Under the pieces are notes generated by a model. The model worked only from the letters and a program-made list of their open reading frames with translations, made no database searches and was not told where the DNA came from. Source: Prionace glauca (Eukaryota > Chordata > Chondrichthyes > Carcharhiniformes > Carcharhinidae). From it: a stretch of 64,000 bases of DNA. Made by a program: the position numbers and the translations under genes. Every line of letters begins with the position of its first letter. Position 1 is the first letter of the stretch. This document shows, piece by piece, positions 52,265 to 63,140 of the stretch. The stretch is from NCBI GenBank assembly GCA_037974335.1, contig CM075760.1, positions 64,176,515 to 64,240,514 on the forward strand, in the 5' to 3' direction.

Positions 52265-53640
52265 CAGACATTCCCCACACAGATTTAGTGAGTGTGAGTG
52301 AAAGAATGTGAGTGTGAGGGATTAGATGAGTGAGAATGGATGAGTGATGGTGTATGTGTGATGGAAGGTGAGTGAGTGAAGTTCTTTGAGTGATGATGAG
52401 TGATTATCGGGCGGCACGGTAGCACAGTGGTTAGCACTGCTGCTTCACAGCTCCAGGGTCCTGGGTTCGATTCCCGGCTCGGGTCACTGCCTGTGTGGAG
52501 TTTACACGTTCTCCTCGTGTCTGCGTGGGTTTTCTCCGGGTGCTCCGGTTTCCTCCCACAGTCCAAAGATGTGCGGGTTAGGTTCATTGGCTATGCTAAA
52601 ATTGTCCCTTAGTGTCCTGGGATGTGTAGGTTAGAGGGATTAGCAGGTAAATGTGTAGGGATATGGGGATAGGGTCTGGGTGGGATTGTGTTCGGTGCAG
52701 ACTCGATGGGCCGAAGGGCCTGTTTCTGCACTGTAGGGTTCTATAATTGTGGGTGAGAGTGAGAGAGCGTGAGTAAATGAGGGTGTGTGAGAGAGGGTAG
52801 GGAGTGAAGGTGGCTGAATGTGAATGAAGGTGGCTAGATGGTTGAAGGTAAGCAAGATTGAAAGAATGAGGGAAAGTGGGTGAAGATGTGTGAAGGTTAG
52901 TGGAGGTGGGTGAGTGAAAATGAGTGAGATTGAGTGAATGAGGATGAGGGAGTGAATGTAACTGATTAAGTGAGGGGTGAGAGTGAGTGAGTCAAGGTGG
53001 TGTGTGAGAGTGTGTGAGGGAGAATGAATGTGGATGGGTGGGAGAGTGAGGGTGAGTGAGTGAAGGTGTTTGAGTGAGGGTGAGTGATTGAAGATTTGTG
53101 AGTTAGGGTCGTGAAGTTGAGTGATGGTGAGTATATGAGGGTATGTGAGTGAATGTATGTGCGTGAGTTTGAGTGAGTTTGAATGGGTGACCAGGCGTAA
53201 TTCAGAGCGAGACAGAGAGACAGACGGTCATTGAGCTTGAGACTGTGGGGGTGGGTGGGTGAGTGAGTGTGAGTGAGAGTGAGTGAGACTGGATGAGTGA
53301 GGGTGGGCAAGTGAAGTGAGTGAGTGAGTGATAGTGAATGGGGTGAGTGAGTGAGGGTGAGTGAGACTGAGTGAGTGAGGATGGATTAGTGGGATGAGTG
53401 AATGAAGGTGAGTATGAATGTCGGCGACTGACTCAGGGTCTAAGTCAGTGAGTGAGGTTTAGTGAGTGAGGTTGAGTGAGTAATGGTGTATGAGTGTGGG
53501 TGGCTGAGTGACAGTGAGTTAATGAGGGTGCGTGAGGGTGAGTGCGTGAGGGTGAGTGCGTGTGGGTGCGTGACTGAGGGTGAGAGAGTGAGTGAATGTG
53601 AGTGAGTCAGTGAGGGTGTGAGAATGAGAGAGTTAGGATA
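52265..53640. repeat. GTGA/GAGT-type satellite, interrupted by a SINE
   Basis: About 1.4 kb of imperfect GTGAGTGA, GAGGGTGAG and GAATGAG repeats. The SINE at 52409-52745 is inserted in it. Its His/Ser/Thr-rich open frames on the minus strand are not genes. Confidence 0.92.
52409..52745 (+). mobile_element. tRNA-derived SINE inside GAGT satellite
   Basis: Almost identical to 10898-11235, with the complete tRNA-like head (GGCACGGTAGCACAGTGGTT, GGTTCGATTCCCGGCTC) and a tail GGGCCGAAGGGCCTGTTTCTG ending GGTTCTAT. The near identity of the two copies implies recent activity. Confidence 0.9.
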
Positions 53641-53927
53641 TGTGGAGCAGAGTTGAGAGGCAGCGATTTTTGGGCGAGTGAGGAGGCAGCAAAAAGGTAG
53701 CAAAAAGTTTATACTGGGTAACTTTTTATTTTAGTTTTAAAGTCGCGAGTTTCGGCGGTTTTTTTAAACTAAGTTAGAAACCGGAAGTCGTCACTAGGGC
53801 GCTTGCCGGTACTTGTAGTTTTTTTTTCTCGGGCCCCTAACCCTATAAATTAGCGCAGAGAGGATACCCGATTTTCTACACTGGTAGAGAATCCTACCCT
53901 TCCACCTCCTCTAACCTAATTATAAGT

Positions 53928-54908
53928 GTGTGGGAAGGTTTTTTTTTAATAAATATTTTTATTTTTCTGCTGGGAATAGTTTCAGGGATGGCAGTTCAGG
54001 CTGTAAGCTGCATCTCCTGTGGGATGTATGTAGTGAGGGAGTCCAGCAGTGTTTCAGGTGGTTTTACTTGTGGGAAGTGTGTAAAAGTGCAGTTTCTGGA
54101 GGAGCGTGTAAAGGAGCTGGAGGTGGAATTAGAGGAGCTCCGCATAATCCGGAAAGTGGAGGAGGACATAGAAAGGAGTTATAAGGAAATAGTTACTCCT
54201 AGAAATGAGTCTTGGGTCACTGTCAGGAAGAGGGGAAAGAAGCAGTTGGGGGGTCAATCCCCTGGGGCTGTTCCCCTCCAAAATAGGTTTTCGGTCCTGG
54301 AGGCTACAGTTGAGGAGGAATCAACTGGGGATAGCCAAAGGGAGCAGGTCACTGGGGGTGAGCCTATTGGGAAATCTCAGGTGGTTAGGGGTAAGAGGTT
54401 GGGCCTCGTGATTGGGGACTCCACAGTAATGGGGACGGATAGGAGAGTTGGAGGTAAGGGTAGGGACTCAGGGCTGGTGTGTTGCCTACCTGGGGCTGGG
54501 GTCCGGGATGTATCGGACAGGGTATTCAGGACTCTTAGGGGAGAGGGAGATCAACCCCAAGTTATAGTTCATGTGGGGACACATGACATAGGGAGATTAA
54601 GGGAAGGGGAAATTAAACAAAGATTTATGGAGTTGGGGTGGAAACTAAAGGCCAAGTCTGGAAGAATAGTTATATCTGGACTCTTGCCTGTGCCACGGGA
54701 TAGTTTAGAGAGGAATGGAGAGAGGGAAAGTTTGAACTCGTGGCTGAGGGGATGGTGCAGGAGGGAGGGGTTCAGGTACTTAAGCAATTGGGGCTCATTC
54801 TGGGGAAGGCGGGACCTCTATATGAGTGATGGTTTACACCTGAACCAGAGGGGAATCAATATCCTGGGGGGTAAATTTGCAAAGGCTATGCGGGGAGGTT
54901 TAAACTGA
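53928..54908 (+). CDS. CR1 ORF1 protein with zinc finger, coiled coil and esterase domain
   Basis: 326 residues, uninterrupted. Residues about 28-60 hold a Cys-rich motif (CISCGMYVV and FTCGKCVK) resembling a zinc finger. Residues about 60-100 form a coiled coil (EERVKELEVELEELRIIRKV). From about residue 155 there is an SGNH-hydrolase-like domain with block I (GLVIGDSTVMGTDRR), block III (VIVHVGTHDIGR, H in place of N of the usual GTND), and block V (SDGLHLNQRG, catalytic Asp-x-x-His). Such esterase ORF1 proteins are known from the CR1/L3 group and probably act in the ribonucleoprotein particle. ORF2 follows 20 bases after the stop. Confidence 0.9.
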   Translation: MWEGFFLINIFIFLLGIVSGMAVQAVSCISCGMYVVRESSSVSGGFTCGKCVKVQFLEERVKELEVELEELRIIRKVEEDIERSYKEIVTPRNESWVTVRKRGKKQLGGQSPGAVPLQNRFSVLEATVEEESTGDSQREQVTGGEPIGKSQVVRGKRLGLVIGDSTVMGTDRRVGGKGRDSGLVCCLPGAGVRDVSDRVFRTLRGEGDQPQVIVHVGTHDIGRLREGEIKQRFMELGWKLKAKSGRIVISGLLPVPRDSLERNGERESLNSWLRGWCRREGFRYLSNWGSFWGRRDLYMSDGLHLNQRGINILGGKFAKAMRGGLN

Positions 54909-54928
54909 TTTGGGGGGGGGGTGGGATA

Positions 54929-57895
54929 TTGAGTAGAGGGGGTGAAAGGGAGGGGGGCAGAGATGGGGAATGCAAGGCACGGCGTAGTGGGGGTGGGGCA
55001 GAGCAGGGTTTGAAATGCATGTGCTTTAATACTTTAAAGGTAGGGGAGGACCGCAGGAAACATGGGAGGGAGGTTAGACAGGAGGTGGAGAAGGGAAATG
55101 CCCAGACTGAGGGGCTGAAGTGTGCATATTTTAATGCAAGGAGTATAGTAAATAAGGTAGATGAGCTTAGGGCGTGGATAGCTGCTTTTGAATGTGATGT
55201 GGTGGCCATTACGGAGACTTGGATGTCTCAGGGACAGGACTGGGTACTTCAGGTGCCAGGTTTCAGATGTTTCAGGAAGGACAGGGAAGCTGGCAGAAGA
55301 GGTGGTGGAGTGGCACTGTTAATAAGGGACGGTGCCATGGCTGCAGAGAAAGAGGATGCCGTGGAGGGACTTTCTACAGAGTCTCTGTGGGTGGAAGTTA
55401 CGAACAGCAAAGGGTCGAAAACTTTGCTGGGTGTATTCTATAGGCCGCCCAATAGTGACAGGGAAGTTGAAGTGCAGATAGGGAACCAGATTCTGGAGAA
55501 ATGTATTAAAAACAGAGTTGTCGTGATGGGAGACTTCAATTTCCCAAACATCGACTGGAATATCCCTAGAGTAAGGGGTTCGGCTGGAGAGGAGTTAGTT
55601 AGGTGTATTCAGGAAGGTTTCCTGACACAGTATGTGGACAAGCCTACGAGGGGAGAGGCAGTACTTGACCTGGTACTGGCGAATGAACCAGGGCAGGTGA
55701 TGGATCTCTCGGTACGAGAGCATCTTGGGAATGGTGACCATAATTCTATCTCCTTCACAATTGCATTGGAACGAGATAGGATCAGACAGGCTAGGAAGGT
55801 GTTTGTCTGGAGTAAGGGGAGATACGAAGAAGTCAGGAAGTTACTTGGACAAATAAACTGGAAGGAGGCATTCTTAGGGAAGAGTACCGAAGCAAGGTGG
55901 CGGATATTCAAGGAATGTTTGTCTGGCGCTCTGCATGACAATGTTCCGATAAGGTAAGGGGGTTTTGGTAGGTTTCGGGAACCGTGGTGCACGAAGGCTG
56001 TGTTGAACCTAGTCAGGAGGAAAAGGAAGGTGTACAAAAGGTTCAGGGAACTAGGAGAGGTTAAGGATCTTGAAGAATATAAGGACTGTAGAAAGGAGGT
56101 TAAAAGGGAAATTAGGAGAGCCAGAAGGGGTCATGAGAAGACCTTGGCGGGTAAGATTAAGGAAAATCCCAAGGCCTTCTATAAGTATGTGAAAGGTAAA
56201 AGGGTGAGAAGGGAAAGGATAGGACCTAAAAAAGATGAAGGGGGAAAGGTCTGTGTAGAACCAGAAGAAATGGCGGAGGTGCTTAATGAGTACTTTGCAT
56301 CAGTATTCACAGTGGAAGCTGATTTGGGAGATCTTGCTATGGACTTGCAGCAGGTGGAAAAGATTGGGTACGTGGACATTAAGGAGGAGGATGTGTTAGA
56401 ACTTTTGAATTCTATCAAGGTAGATAAGTCGCCGGGACCAGATGGGATGTACCCCAGGATACTGTGGGAGGCCAGGGAAGTGATTGCAGAGCCCTTGGCG
56501 ATGATCGTTGAGTCGTCAATGGAGACGGGAGAGGTTCCGGAAGATTGGAGGATTGCGGATGTAGTCCCTATTTTCAAGAAAGGGAACAGAGATAGCCCGG
56601 GAAATTACCGCCCGGTGAGTCTGACCTCAGTGGTTGGTAAGCTGATGGAGAGGCTTCTGAGGGACAAGATTTACGAGCATTTGGAGAGGTTTGACATGAT
56701 CAGGAATAGTCAGCATGGATTTGTCAAGGGCAGGTCGTGCCTTACGAGCCTAGTTGAGTTCTTCGATAATGTGACTGAACACATTGACGAAGGAAGTGCC
56801 GTGGACGTAGTGTACATGGACTTCAGCAAGGCTTTTGATAAGGTCCCCCATGCAAGACTTCTTGAGAAGGTGAGAGGGCATGGGATCCAAGGGCCTTTGG
56901 CCTTGTGGATCCAGAACTGGCTTGCCTGCAGAAGGCAGAGAGTGGTTGTGGATGGGTCTTTTTCGGAATGGAGGTCAGTCACCAGTGGGGTGCCCCAGGG
57001 ATCTGTTCTGGGACCCTTGTTGTTTGTCATTTTCATAAATGACCTGGATGAGGAAGTGGAGGGATGGGTTAGCAAGTTCGCTGATGACACGAAGGTCGGC
57101 GGTGTTGTGGATGGTCTGGAAGGATGTCAAAAGTTGCAGCAGGACATAGATAGGATGCAGGAATGGGCGGAGAAGTGGCAGATGGACTTCAACGCGGATA
57201 AATGTGTAGTAGTCCATTTCGGCAGAACCAACGGGATGAACGAGTACACTATTAAGGGCAGGGGTCTTAGTAGCGTTGAAGAGCAGAAGGATCTCGGGGT
57301 CCGGGTTCACAGGACTCTTAAATCGGCCTCGCAGGTGGAGGAGGTGGTCAAGAAGGCGTATGGTGTACTGGCCTTCATTAATCGAGGGATTGAGTTTAGG
57401 AGTCGGGAGGTAATGCTGCAACTTTACAGGACCCTCGTCAGGCCTCATTTGGAATACTGTGCGCAGTTCTGGTCGCCTCACTATAGGAAAGACGTAGAAG
57501 CTATTGAAAGGGTGCAGAGGAGATTTACAAGGATGTTGCCTGGACTGGGAGGCATGCCTTATGAAGATAGGTTGAGGGAGCTGGGACTCTTTTCCCTGGA
57601 GAGGCGAAGGTTGAGAGGCGACCTGATAGAAGTTTATAAAATGTTGAGAGGAATAGATAGGGTGGACTCTCAGAGGCTATTTCCCCGGGTTGAAATGGTC
57701 GCTGCGAGAGGACATAGATTTAAGGTGCGGGGAGGGAAGTACAGAGGTGATGTTCGGGGTAAGTTTTTCACTCAGAGGGTAGTGAGTGATTGGAATCGGC
57801 TGCCGTCGTCGGTGGTGGAGGCGAACTCGCTGGGGTCTTTTAAAAGACTTCTGGATGAGTATATGGGGTTTAATGGGATTGGGGGTTATAGATAG
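54929..57895 (+). pseudogene. CR1 ORF2 (endonuclease and reverse transcriptase), single nonsense codon
   Basis: One frame of 989 codons, broken only by TAA at 55955-55957, where the related element at 42-45 kb has a Gln codon (CAA). The N-terminal apurinic endonuclease shows CAYFNARSIVNKVDELRAW, DVVAITETW, VVVMGDFNFPNIDW and GDHNSISF. The RT shows DKSPGPDGMYPRILWEAREV, VPIFKKGNRDSPGNYRPVSL, GFVKGRSCLTSLVEFFDNVT, DFSKAFDKVPH, TSGVPQGSVLGPLLFVIFIN and the catalytic KFADDTKVGG. The C-terminal block ends FFTQRVVSDWNRLPSSVVE. The true start may be downstream of 54929, near 55117, where similarity begins. Very recent inactivation. Confidence 0.93.
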
Positions 57896-58000
57896 GTCTA
57901 TAGATTGGTGGGGTTGATGCGATCGGCGCAACTCGAGGGCCGAAGGGCCTGTTTGTGCTGTAATGTTCTATGTTCTATGTTCTAATTGTCCACTCACAAA

Positions 58001-58066
58001 AATAAATAGGAAAAATTCACAAAAGTAAATAAATAAAAAATAAATAAATCCTCAAAAATAAATAAT
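58001..58066. repeat. A-rich AAATAAAT stretch
   Basis: Simple A/T repeat between two LINEs. Confidence 0.8.
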
Positions 58067-58636
58067 AGTAGGAGGCATTACTATTTAAAGGGCGAAAAGC
58101 TGCAGCATGCTATGGAGCAGAGGGACCAGGGGGTTCTTGTGCATGAGTCGCAAAAACCCAGTCTGCAGGTGCAGCAGGTGGTCAGGAAGGCAAATGTGAT
58201 GTTGGCCTTCATAGTTAGGGGGATTGAATATAAAAGAAGGGGGGTCTTGCTGCAATTGTATAGGGTACTGGTGAGGCCACAGCTGGAGTACTGTGTGCAG
58301 TTTTGGTCGCCGCACTTGTGCAAGGATATTTTGGCCTTGGAGGGAGTGCAGAAGAGGTTCACTAGGCTGATACCAGAGATGAGGGGGTTGGACTATGAAG
58401 AGAGGCTGAATTGACTGGGTTTGTACTCATTGGAGTTTAGAAGGATGAGGGGGGATCTTACAGAGACGTATGAGATAATGAAGGGGATGGATAGGGGAGA
58501 AGTAGAGAGATTCTTCCCGCTCAAAAAGGACAGCAGGACTAGAGGGCACAGCCTCAAGATAAGGAGGGGGGCGGCAGTTTAGAATGGAGTTGAGGAGGAA
58601 CTTCTTCACTCAAAGGGTGGTGAATCTCTGGAATTA
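58066..58636 (+). mobile_element. CR1 LINE fragment (subfamily A)
   Basis: Covers the C-terminal coding part (EQRDQGVLVHESQKPSLQVQ, LQLYRVLVRPQLEYCVQFWS, TRLIPEMRGLDYEERLN then a stop). It ends at CTCTGGAATT without the usual 3' UTR, so it is truncated at both ends. Confidence 0.9.
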
Positions 58637-58780
58637 AATTGAATTAAATTGAGATTAAATCCGACCATGGCAGCTGGTGGAATTTGAATTCAATCAATAA
58701 ATCTTGATTCATACTGATAGCGACGAGATAATCCTCTGATTCCCCTATGAAGGACATCTGCCATCCCTACTTGGCCTCAG

Positions 58781-58889
58781 CAAGGTGTATCTCAAGATGG
58801 ACCGCCATATATATAACTGGGCAATACCACACCACAAGGTGTATCTCAAGATGGACCGCCATATATATAACTGGGCAATACCACACCAC
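58781..58889. repeat. exact 54-bp tandem duplication
   Basis: Two identical units start at 58781 and 58835 (CAAGGTGTATCTCAAGATGG, then ACCGCCATATATATAACTGG and GCAATACCACACCA). No difference is seen between them. Confidence 0.95.
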
Positions 58890-60250
58890 TCAGCTGAAAA
58901 GGAATTAAATACCGGAAATAAATGTTGTTCTTTCCAGGGACCCCCACGTCCCGTGGAAGAATAAAGTGAAATAAAACACCAGCCTACATATTTATGCAGT
59001 ATAAGACATATCACCTCTCTGAATCAACTCTCACAATCTGCCTGTATTTATTTCTATCCATCCATCACAGTGTTTCGTTGGGTTGGAGAGATCATCATTG
59101 TTACTAACAAGGTGCCAGAGAATCTGGGTAGCTTTTTTTTCCAATGAAATGGGAAGCATTTATGTAGGTTTACAGCTTTAAAAAATAATAATTAAGTTGC
59201 CTCGAGTTGTTACTGGGCAGATTTGTTTATAAATAGGCTCTATTGACAATGCTAAGAGTTTGAAGTTGGCTTGCAGCCAACTGTTCAGTACTGAGGAAAC
59301 AGATCTTTGACTTACTGAACAAACACCGTCAGATGCTTCCTGTAAATATCTTGGGGTAGTTGGCAGCAGGTTGGACTGCTGCCAAATACTGCGTGGGACA
59401 GATTAGCGCGAATATGTAAGGATAAAATGGGACTTATCCAGTTATACAATAAATGCTTGATTCCCATAATAAAGACAGGTTTTTAAATGGTATTCCTTCC
59501 AAGCAAATATTTTAAAGGGCTGCACTGTGATTAAACAGTATGGGGAACGAGGAAATTGGCCAGATGCTATTTCATTTGTCTATCTTCCAAATAAATGTCC
59601 TTCCAACAATTAAAGTTACTTTGTGAGTAACTTCATGACGTGGAAGAAAGAGATTTTGACCTCCCCACCCCCAAAGTCCAATGAGATCAGTGCAATGGCC
59701 CCAAAATGAAAATAATTAAAAGTAAAATAAAATCATACAATTGTCTTGAAAAGCGCGGATACCTGGAATATTCTAAGTGTTCTGCACCTCTTTAAAAAGA
59801 CAACCTCTCTTATCCCTGATCAGCACCATGTTCTGTTGTCCAGCACAATCTGATTTCGATTATTTAACAGTCGCTCTCATAGCTGCCAATGAGTGAAGAA
59901 ACGGCCTGGTTTAGTGGAAGACAAAACATTTATTTTTGTGATATTGTGCAATATGCCACAAAGTCCTAATATCCTGAGTTCCCACTACCAGTGAATGTTC
60001 TACAGCCGGTGGCCAATAAAATGAGCAGCAGTGATTTGGATGTTGACAAAGAGCTTTCCTGATCACCGTGTCCATTCGGATTCTATAAATCCTCTGTCAA
60101 AGGTTGATGTCGATGTCATGTTTCCCTGTCAACTCAATTAATTATAAGTCAACCAGTTTTCTTTCAGTGTTAATTTTCACAGGATAAAGGAGCCGTTGGG
60201 GAAATCTAACGTGTAATATTGCATCACATGAGGATTGTCCTTTTTGAATT
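58890..60250. other. no gene recognised
   Basis: About 1.4 kb of AT-rich sequence. I looked for a V, D or J segment on the minus strand and saw none. Confidence 0.4.
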
Positions 60251-60257
60251 AAGTTGT

Positions 60258-60556
60258 GGATGTCACAGTGGCATATATGTTTGGGCTTCTGCCTCAAAGC
60301 ACCAGGATACACGGGTTCAACTCCCAGTTTGGGTCTGTCTGTGTGGAGTCCGCATATTCTCCAATTGCCTGCTCATTTACTCACATTGTTCAAGGATATG
60401 CCGCTTAGGTTGATCCACGATGATGAATTGTCCAATCGTGTCAAGAGAATTAGCAGGGAATATAAGTGGGGTGATGGGGATAGACTTGGATGGGAATGTT
60501 GTGGGTTTGGGCCTGATAGGCCAAAAGGCCTTCTTCTGCTCTGTAATGATTCTATG
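60258..60556 (+). mobile_element. old tRNA-derived SINE (first family)
   Basis: Head CACAGTGGCATATATGTTTG and CACGGGTTCAACTCCCAG. The body GTGTGGAGTCCGCATATTCTC and tail GATAGGCCAAAAGGCCTTC match the SINE at 10898 with many changes. Confidence 0.8.
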
Positions 60557-60559
60557 ACA

Positions 60560-60880
60560 TGGGCACCTTTGGTTGATCAAAATTTATTGTCTACTTCTTG
60601 TCCGAGGGCAGTGAGAGCCAATCACATTGCTGTGGTTCTTGGATCACACATAGGCCAGACCAGGTAAGGACGGCAGATTCCCTTCTCTAAACTACATTAG
60701 TGAAGCAGGTAGGTTTTTACACAATCGACAATGATATCATGGCCATAAGTGGATTCTTATTTCCAGATGCTTTTTTTACTGAATTTAAATCCCACCATCT
60801 GTGGTGGTGGGATTCGAAGTCGGGTCCTGAGAACATTAGTTAAGTTTGTGCATTAATTGCCTCGCGATAACATGACGCCA
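60560..60880 (-). mobile_element. SINE (second family), antisense
   Basis: Contains GAGGGCAGTGAGAGCCAATCACATTGCTG, GGATCACACATAGGCCAGACC, ATCGACAATGATATCATGGCC and CCACCATCTGTGGTGGTGGG. The antisense tRNA-like head is at the right (GATTCGAAGTCGGGTCC). Confidence 0.75.
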
Positions 60881-61267
60881 TTTCTTCCCTCCTTTTTGTA
60901 TCCAGTCCCAAATTACAGTGACAGCTACCCACACCTGAAATAAAATTATTCCAGCAATTAGTTACACAAATCGATAATAATTCTTCAAATGGATTATATT
61001 TTTGCTGCAATGTGCAAATCAGACTGACGTTTTTACCCCGATAAGGTAATGTCATCTTCTTTATGTCTATTCTCTTGTGAAGGGGGGTACAGAATTAAGG
61101 GACTTGATTTACAATCAAAGTGTTTTTTTCTCTATAACAGAGGCTCAAATATAATTTCACCTTTTGGAGTGGCAGAGACGTTCCAATGGATCTCACTCTT
61201 TCTGCCTCAGTGTTAGGCTGTCTGTTGAATATTCCAGTGTCAGCAATCAATTCACTGGGAATGATCC

Positions 61268-61790
61268 TCGGTGTTTTTTGATATATTTTATTTGATTTAT
61301 TATTATCACACACATTCGTACACAGTCTTGCGCACTATACAGACGGAGCATACCGTGCATAGAGAAGGAAGGGAGAGAGTGAAGAATATTATGTTGTAGT
61401 CATAGCTCGGGTCTAGAAAAATATCAATTTAATGCGAGGTAGATCCATTCAAAACTCTGATTGCAGCTGTAAAGAAATAGTTTCTGATTCGGTTTGTAGT
61501 CTCCTCAGAATTTGTTTTTATCTAGTCCCTGATGGAAAAAGGTGAGAGAGTGTGTCCGGGGTGAGGTGTGTTTTCTTTTCATAGCTTTTGTTTAAAGTGT
61601 CGGATCGGAGGTTGTGTTGACTCAGCCAGAGGCAGAAACCGGGCATCCCTGAGACTCCCTGAGACTGAGCTGTAAAGACAAAGTGTTCAATATGGGCAGC
61701 AACTGGATGGTCTGGGTCCAACCAGTCCCTGATAGTGTTTATAGTCTCTCCTTCAGTATGATAGACTTGGATCAACCCACAATTCCTCCG
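61268..61790 (-). mobile_element. LINE-like repeat 3' end (AATAAATCAAAT tail)
   Basis: On the minus strand it ends in TGTGATAATAATAAATCAAAT, a tail common to a widespread fish repeat, preceded by CTCTCCCTTCCTTCTC and a short coding-like remnant (TPDTLSHLFPSGTR). I cannot assign the family firmly. Confidence 0.45.
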
Positions 61791-61859
61791 CCCCAGAGAT
61801 TCAGAATCAATTTATTCCACCCAAAGACACTTAAAACAACGTGAAGAGAAATTGCTGGA

Positions 61860-61985
61860 CAGTCTCATGACATCTGGACTCGAAACGTCAGCTGTTCCCT
61901 CTCCTTACAAATATTGCCAGGCCTGCTGAGATTTTCCAGCATTTTCTCTTTGGGTTTGAATTCCAGAATCTACAGAATTGTTTTT
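61860..61985. repeat. CTGCTGAGATTTTCCAGCATTTT-type repeat
   Basis: Contains GACTCGAAACGTCAGCTGTTCC and GCCTGCTGAGATTTTCCAGCA. Shorter relatives occur near 10565 and 11375. A dispersed repeat of unknown class. Confidence 0.55.
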
Positions 61986-61989
61986 ATAC

Positions 61990-62690
61990 TTCAAACAACA
62001 TTTTCTCTTTGCAAATAACTATAAACCGAGTATTCCTATCTTTCTTCTGTCTGTCCTACACAGACTCCAGTTCCATGTGATGAAAATAACCCTTCACCAC
62101 CACTGAAATATCCGAGAAATCCACCCAGTTGTATTAAACCTGCAGTGGAAAGTCACCCATCCAGAGGGCAGGTTTCAGCAAGATGGTTCACAATCACCAA
62201 TTAATGTTAGCTTTGTCAGTGACGCTCGCATCCAGAGATTCAATAAAACCAGTGCAAATTGCTGCAGATTCCGGAAATCTAAAACTAAAACAGCAACAGT
62301 GCTCCTCAGCATCTCAATGGATATCGTCAGAGAAAGAGAACCAGCTTCGTATTTAACATCAATGCCAGGATGTAAAATCTCTTGATATAATTATGAACAG
62401 CAAGTCTGTTCTGTCCAATTTCCTACCCAAATCCTCATTTGTCAAATAAAATCGCAAATTTGTTGGCCATTTATCACAACCGGGTTTGTGGGAGTTTGTG
62501 GTACGTAACGTACCTGGTTAGTTACAACATGAGAACAGCGACTAAATTCAGCAAAGGTACCTCAGTGAGTTTTAATAACTTTGGGCCGACATGAGGTCGG
62601 GTAAAATGTTCTATACCTTCAAATTCCCCCATAATTTGTAATACTTTGGAATCGCTGAGATTAATGTGAATATAATCACTGCTCTGCCTG
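61990..62690. other. no gene recognised
   Basis: No exon or repeat recognised. Confidence 0.4.
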
Positions 62691-62696
62691 ATCATA

Positions 62697-63140
62697 GAAG
62701 CATAAAATCATAGAATCCCTACAGTTCAACATGGTCATTCGGTCCAATAACTCTGCAGCGGGCTCTCCAGCACAGCATCCTACCTAGGCAAGCTTTCATC
62801 CGATCCCGGCAACCACACATATTCACAGGCTAATCCCCCGAACCTACACATTATTGGACACTAACAGGAAATTTAGCATAGACAATTTACATTGGGCCTG
62901 GGAATGTGCTCTGCCGGATAGCAGACTTGATGAACCAAATGGTCTCCTTCTGCACTGTAGGGATTCTATGATTCTACTTTGCACATCATTGAGCGCTAAG
63001 GGGCAATTTATCACAGCCAATCCACCTTACCTGCACATCCTGGGACTGTGGAAGGAAACTGGAGCACTCGGAGGAAACTCACATGGATATGGATAGAATG
63101 TGAAAACCACACACAGTCACCCAATGTTAGACTCGAACCC
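62697..63140. mobile_element. composite SINE remnants
   Basis: Fragments of the first SINE family in both orientations: antisense at 62697-62860 (AGAATCCCTACAGTTCAAC) and again from 62990 (GGGGCAATTTATCACAGCC, GGAGGAAACTCACATGGA, antisense head near 63130), with a sense-oriented tail piece (GAACCAAATGGTCTCCTTC) between. Confidence 0.65.

Larger units (their letters stand above)
53650..57985 (+). mobile_element. nearly intact two-ORF CR1 LINE (subfamily B), about 4.3 kb
   Basis: Has a 5' UTR of roughly 280 bases, ORF1 (53928-54908), ORF2 (54929-57895), and a short 3' UTR with GGGCCGAAGGGCCTGTTTG ending in three TTCTATG units. ORF1 is open throughout; ORF2 is interrupted by one nonsense codon only. 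It sits next to the GAGT satellite, so the exact 5' end is not sharp. It is the probable source type of the truncated copies at 31752 and 33611. Confidence 0.94.

Noticed and set aside
51670-53703. Long frames in the pyrimidine and GAGT repeats
   Set aside because: Repeat-driven, low-complexity proteins without any domain.
56179-57931. Antisense frames of 126 to 168 residues inside the CR1 element
   Set aside because: Shadow frames of ORF2 on the opposite strand.
60840-61055. 71-residue minus-strand frame with several Cys (SLICTLQQ), checked as an Ig-like exon
   Set aside because: Lacks the Trp and second Cys spacing of an Ig domain and splice sites; it partly overlaps a SINE.
61518-61775. 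85-residue minus-strand frame considered as a possible immune V exon
   Set aside because: No V-region cysteines, no YYC motif and no recombination signal; it belongs to a dispersed repeat with an AATAAATCAAAT tail.
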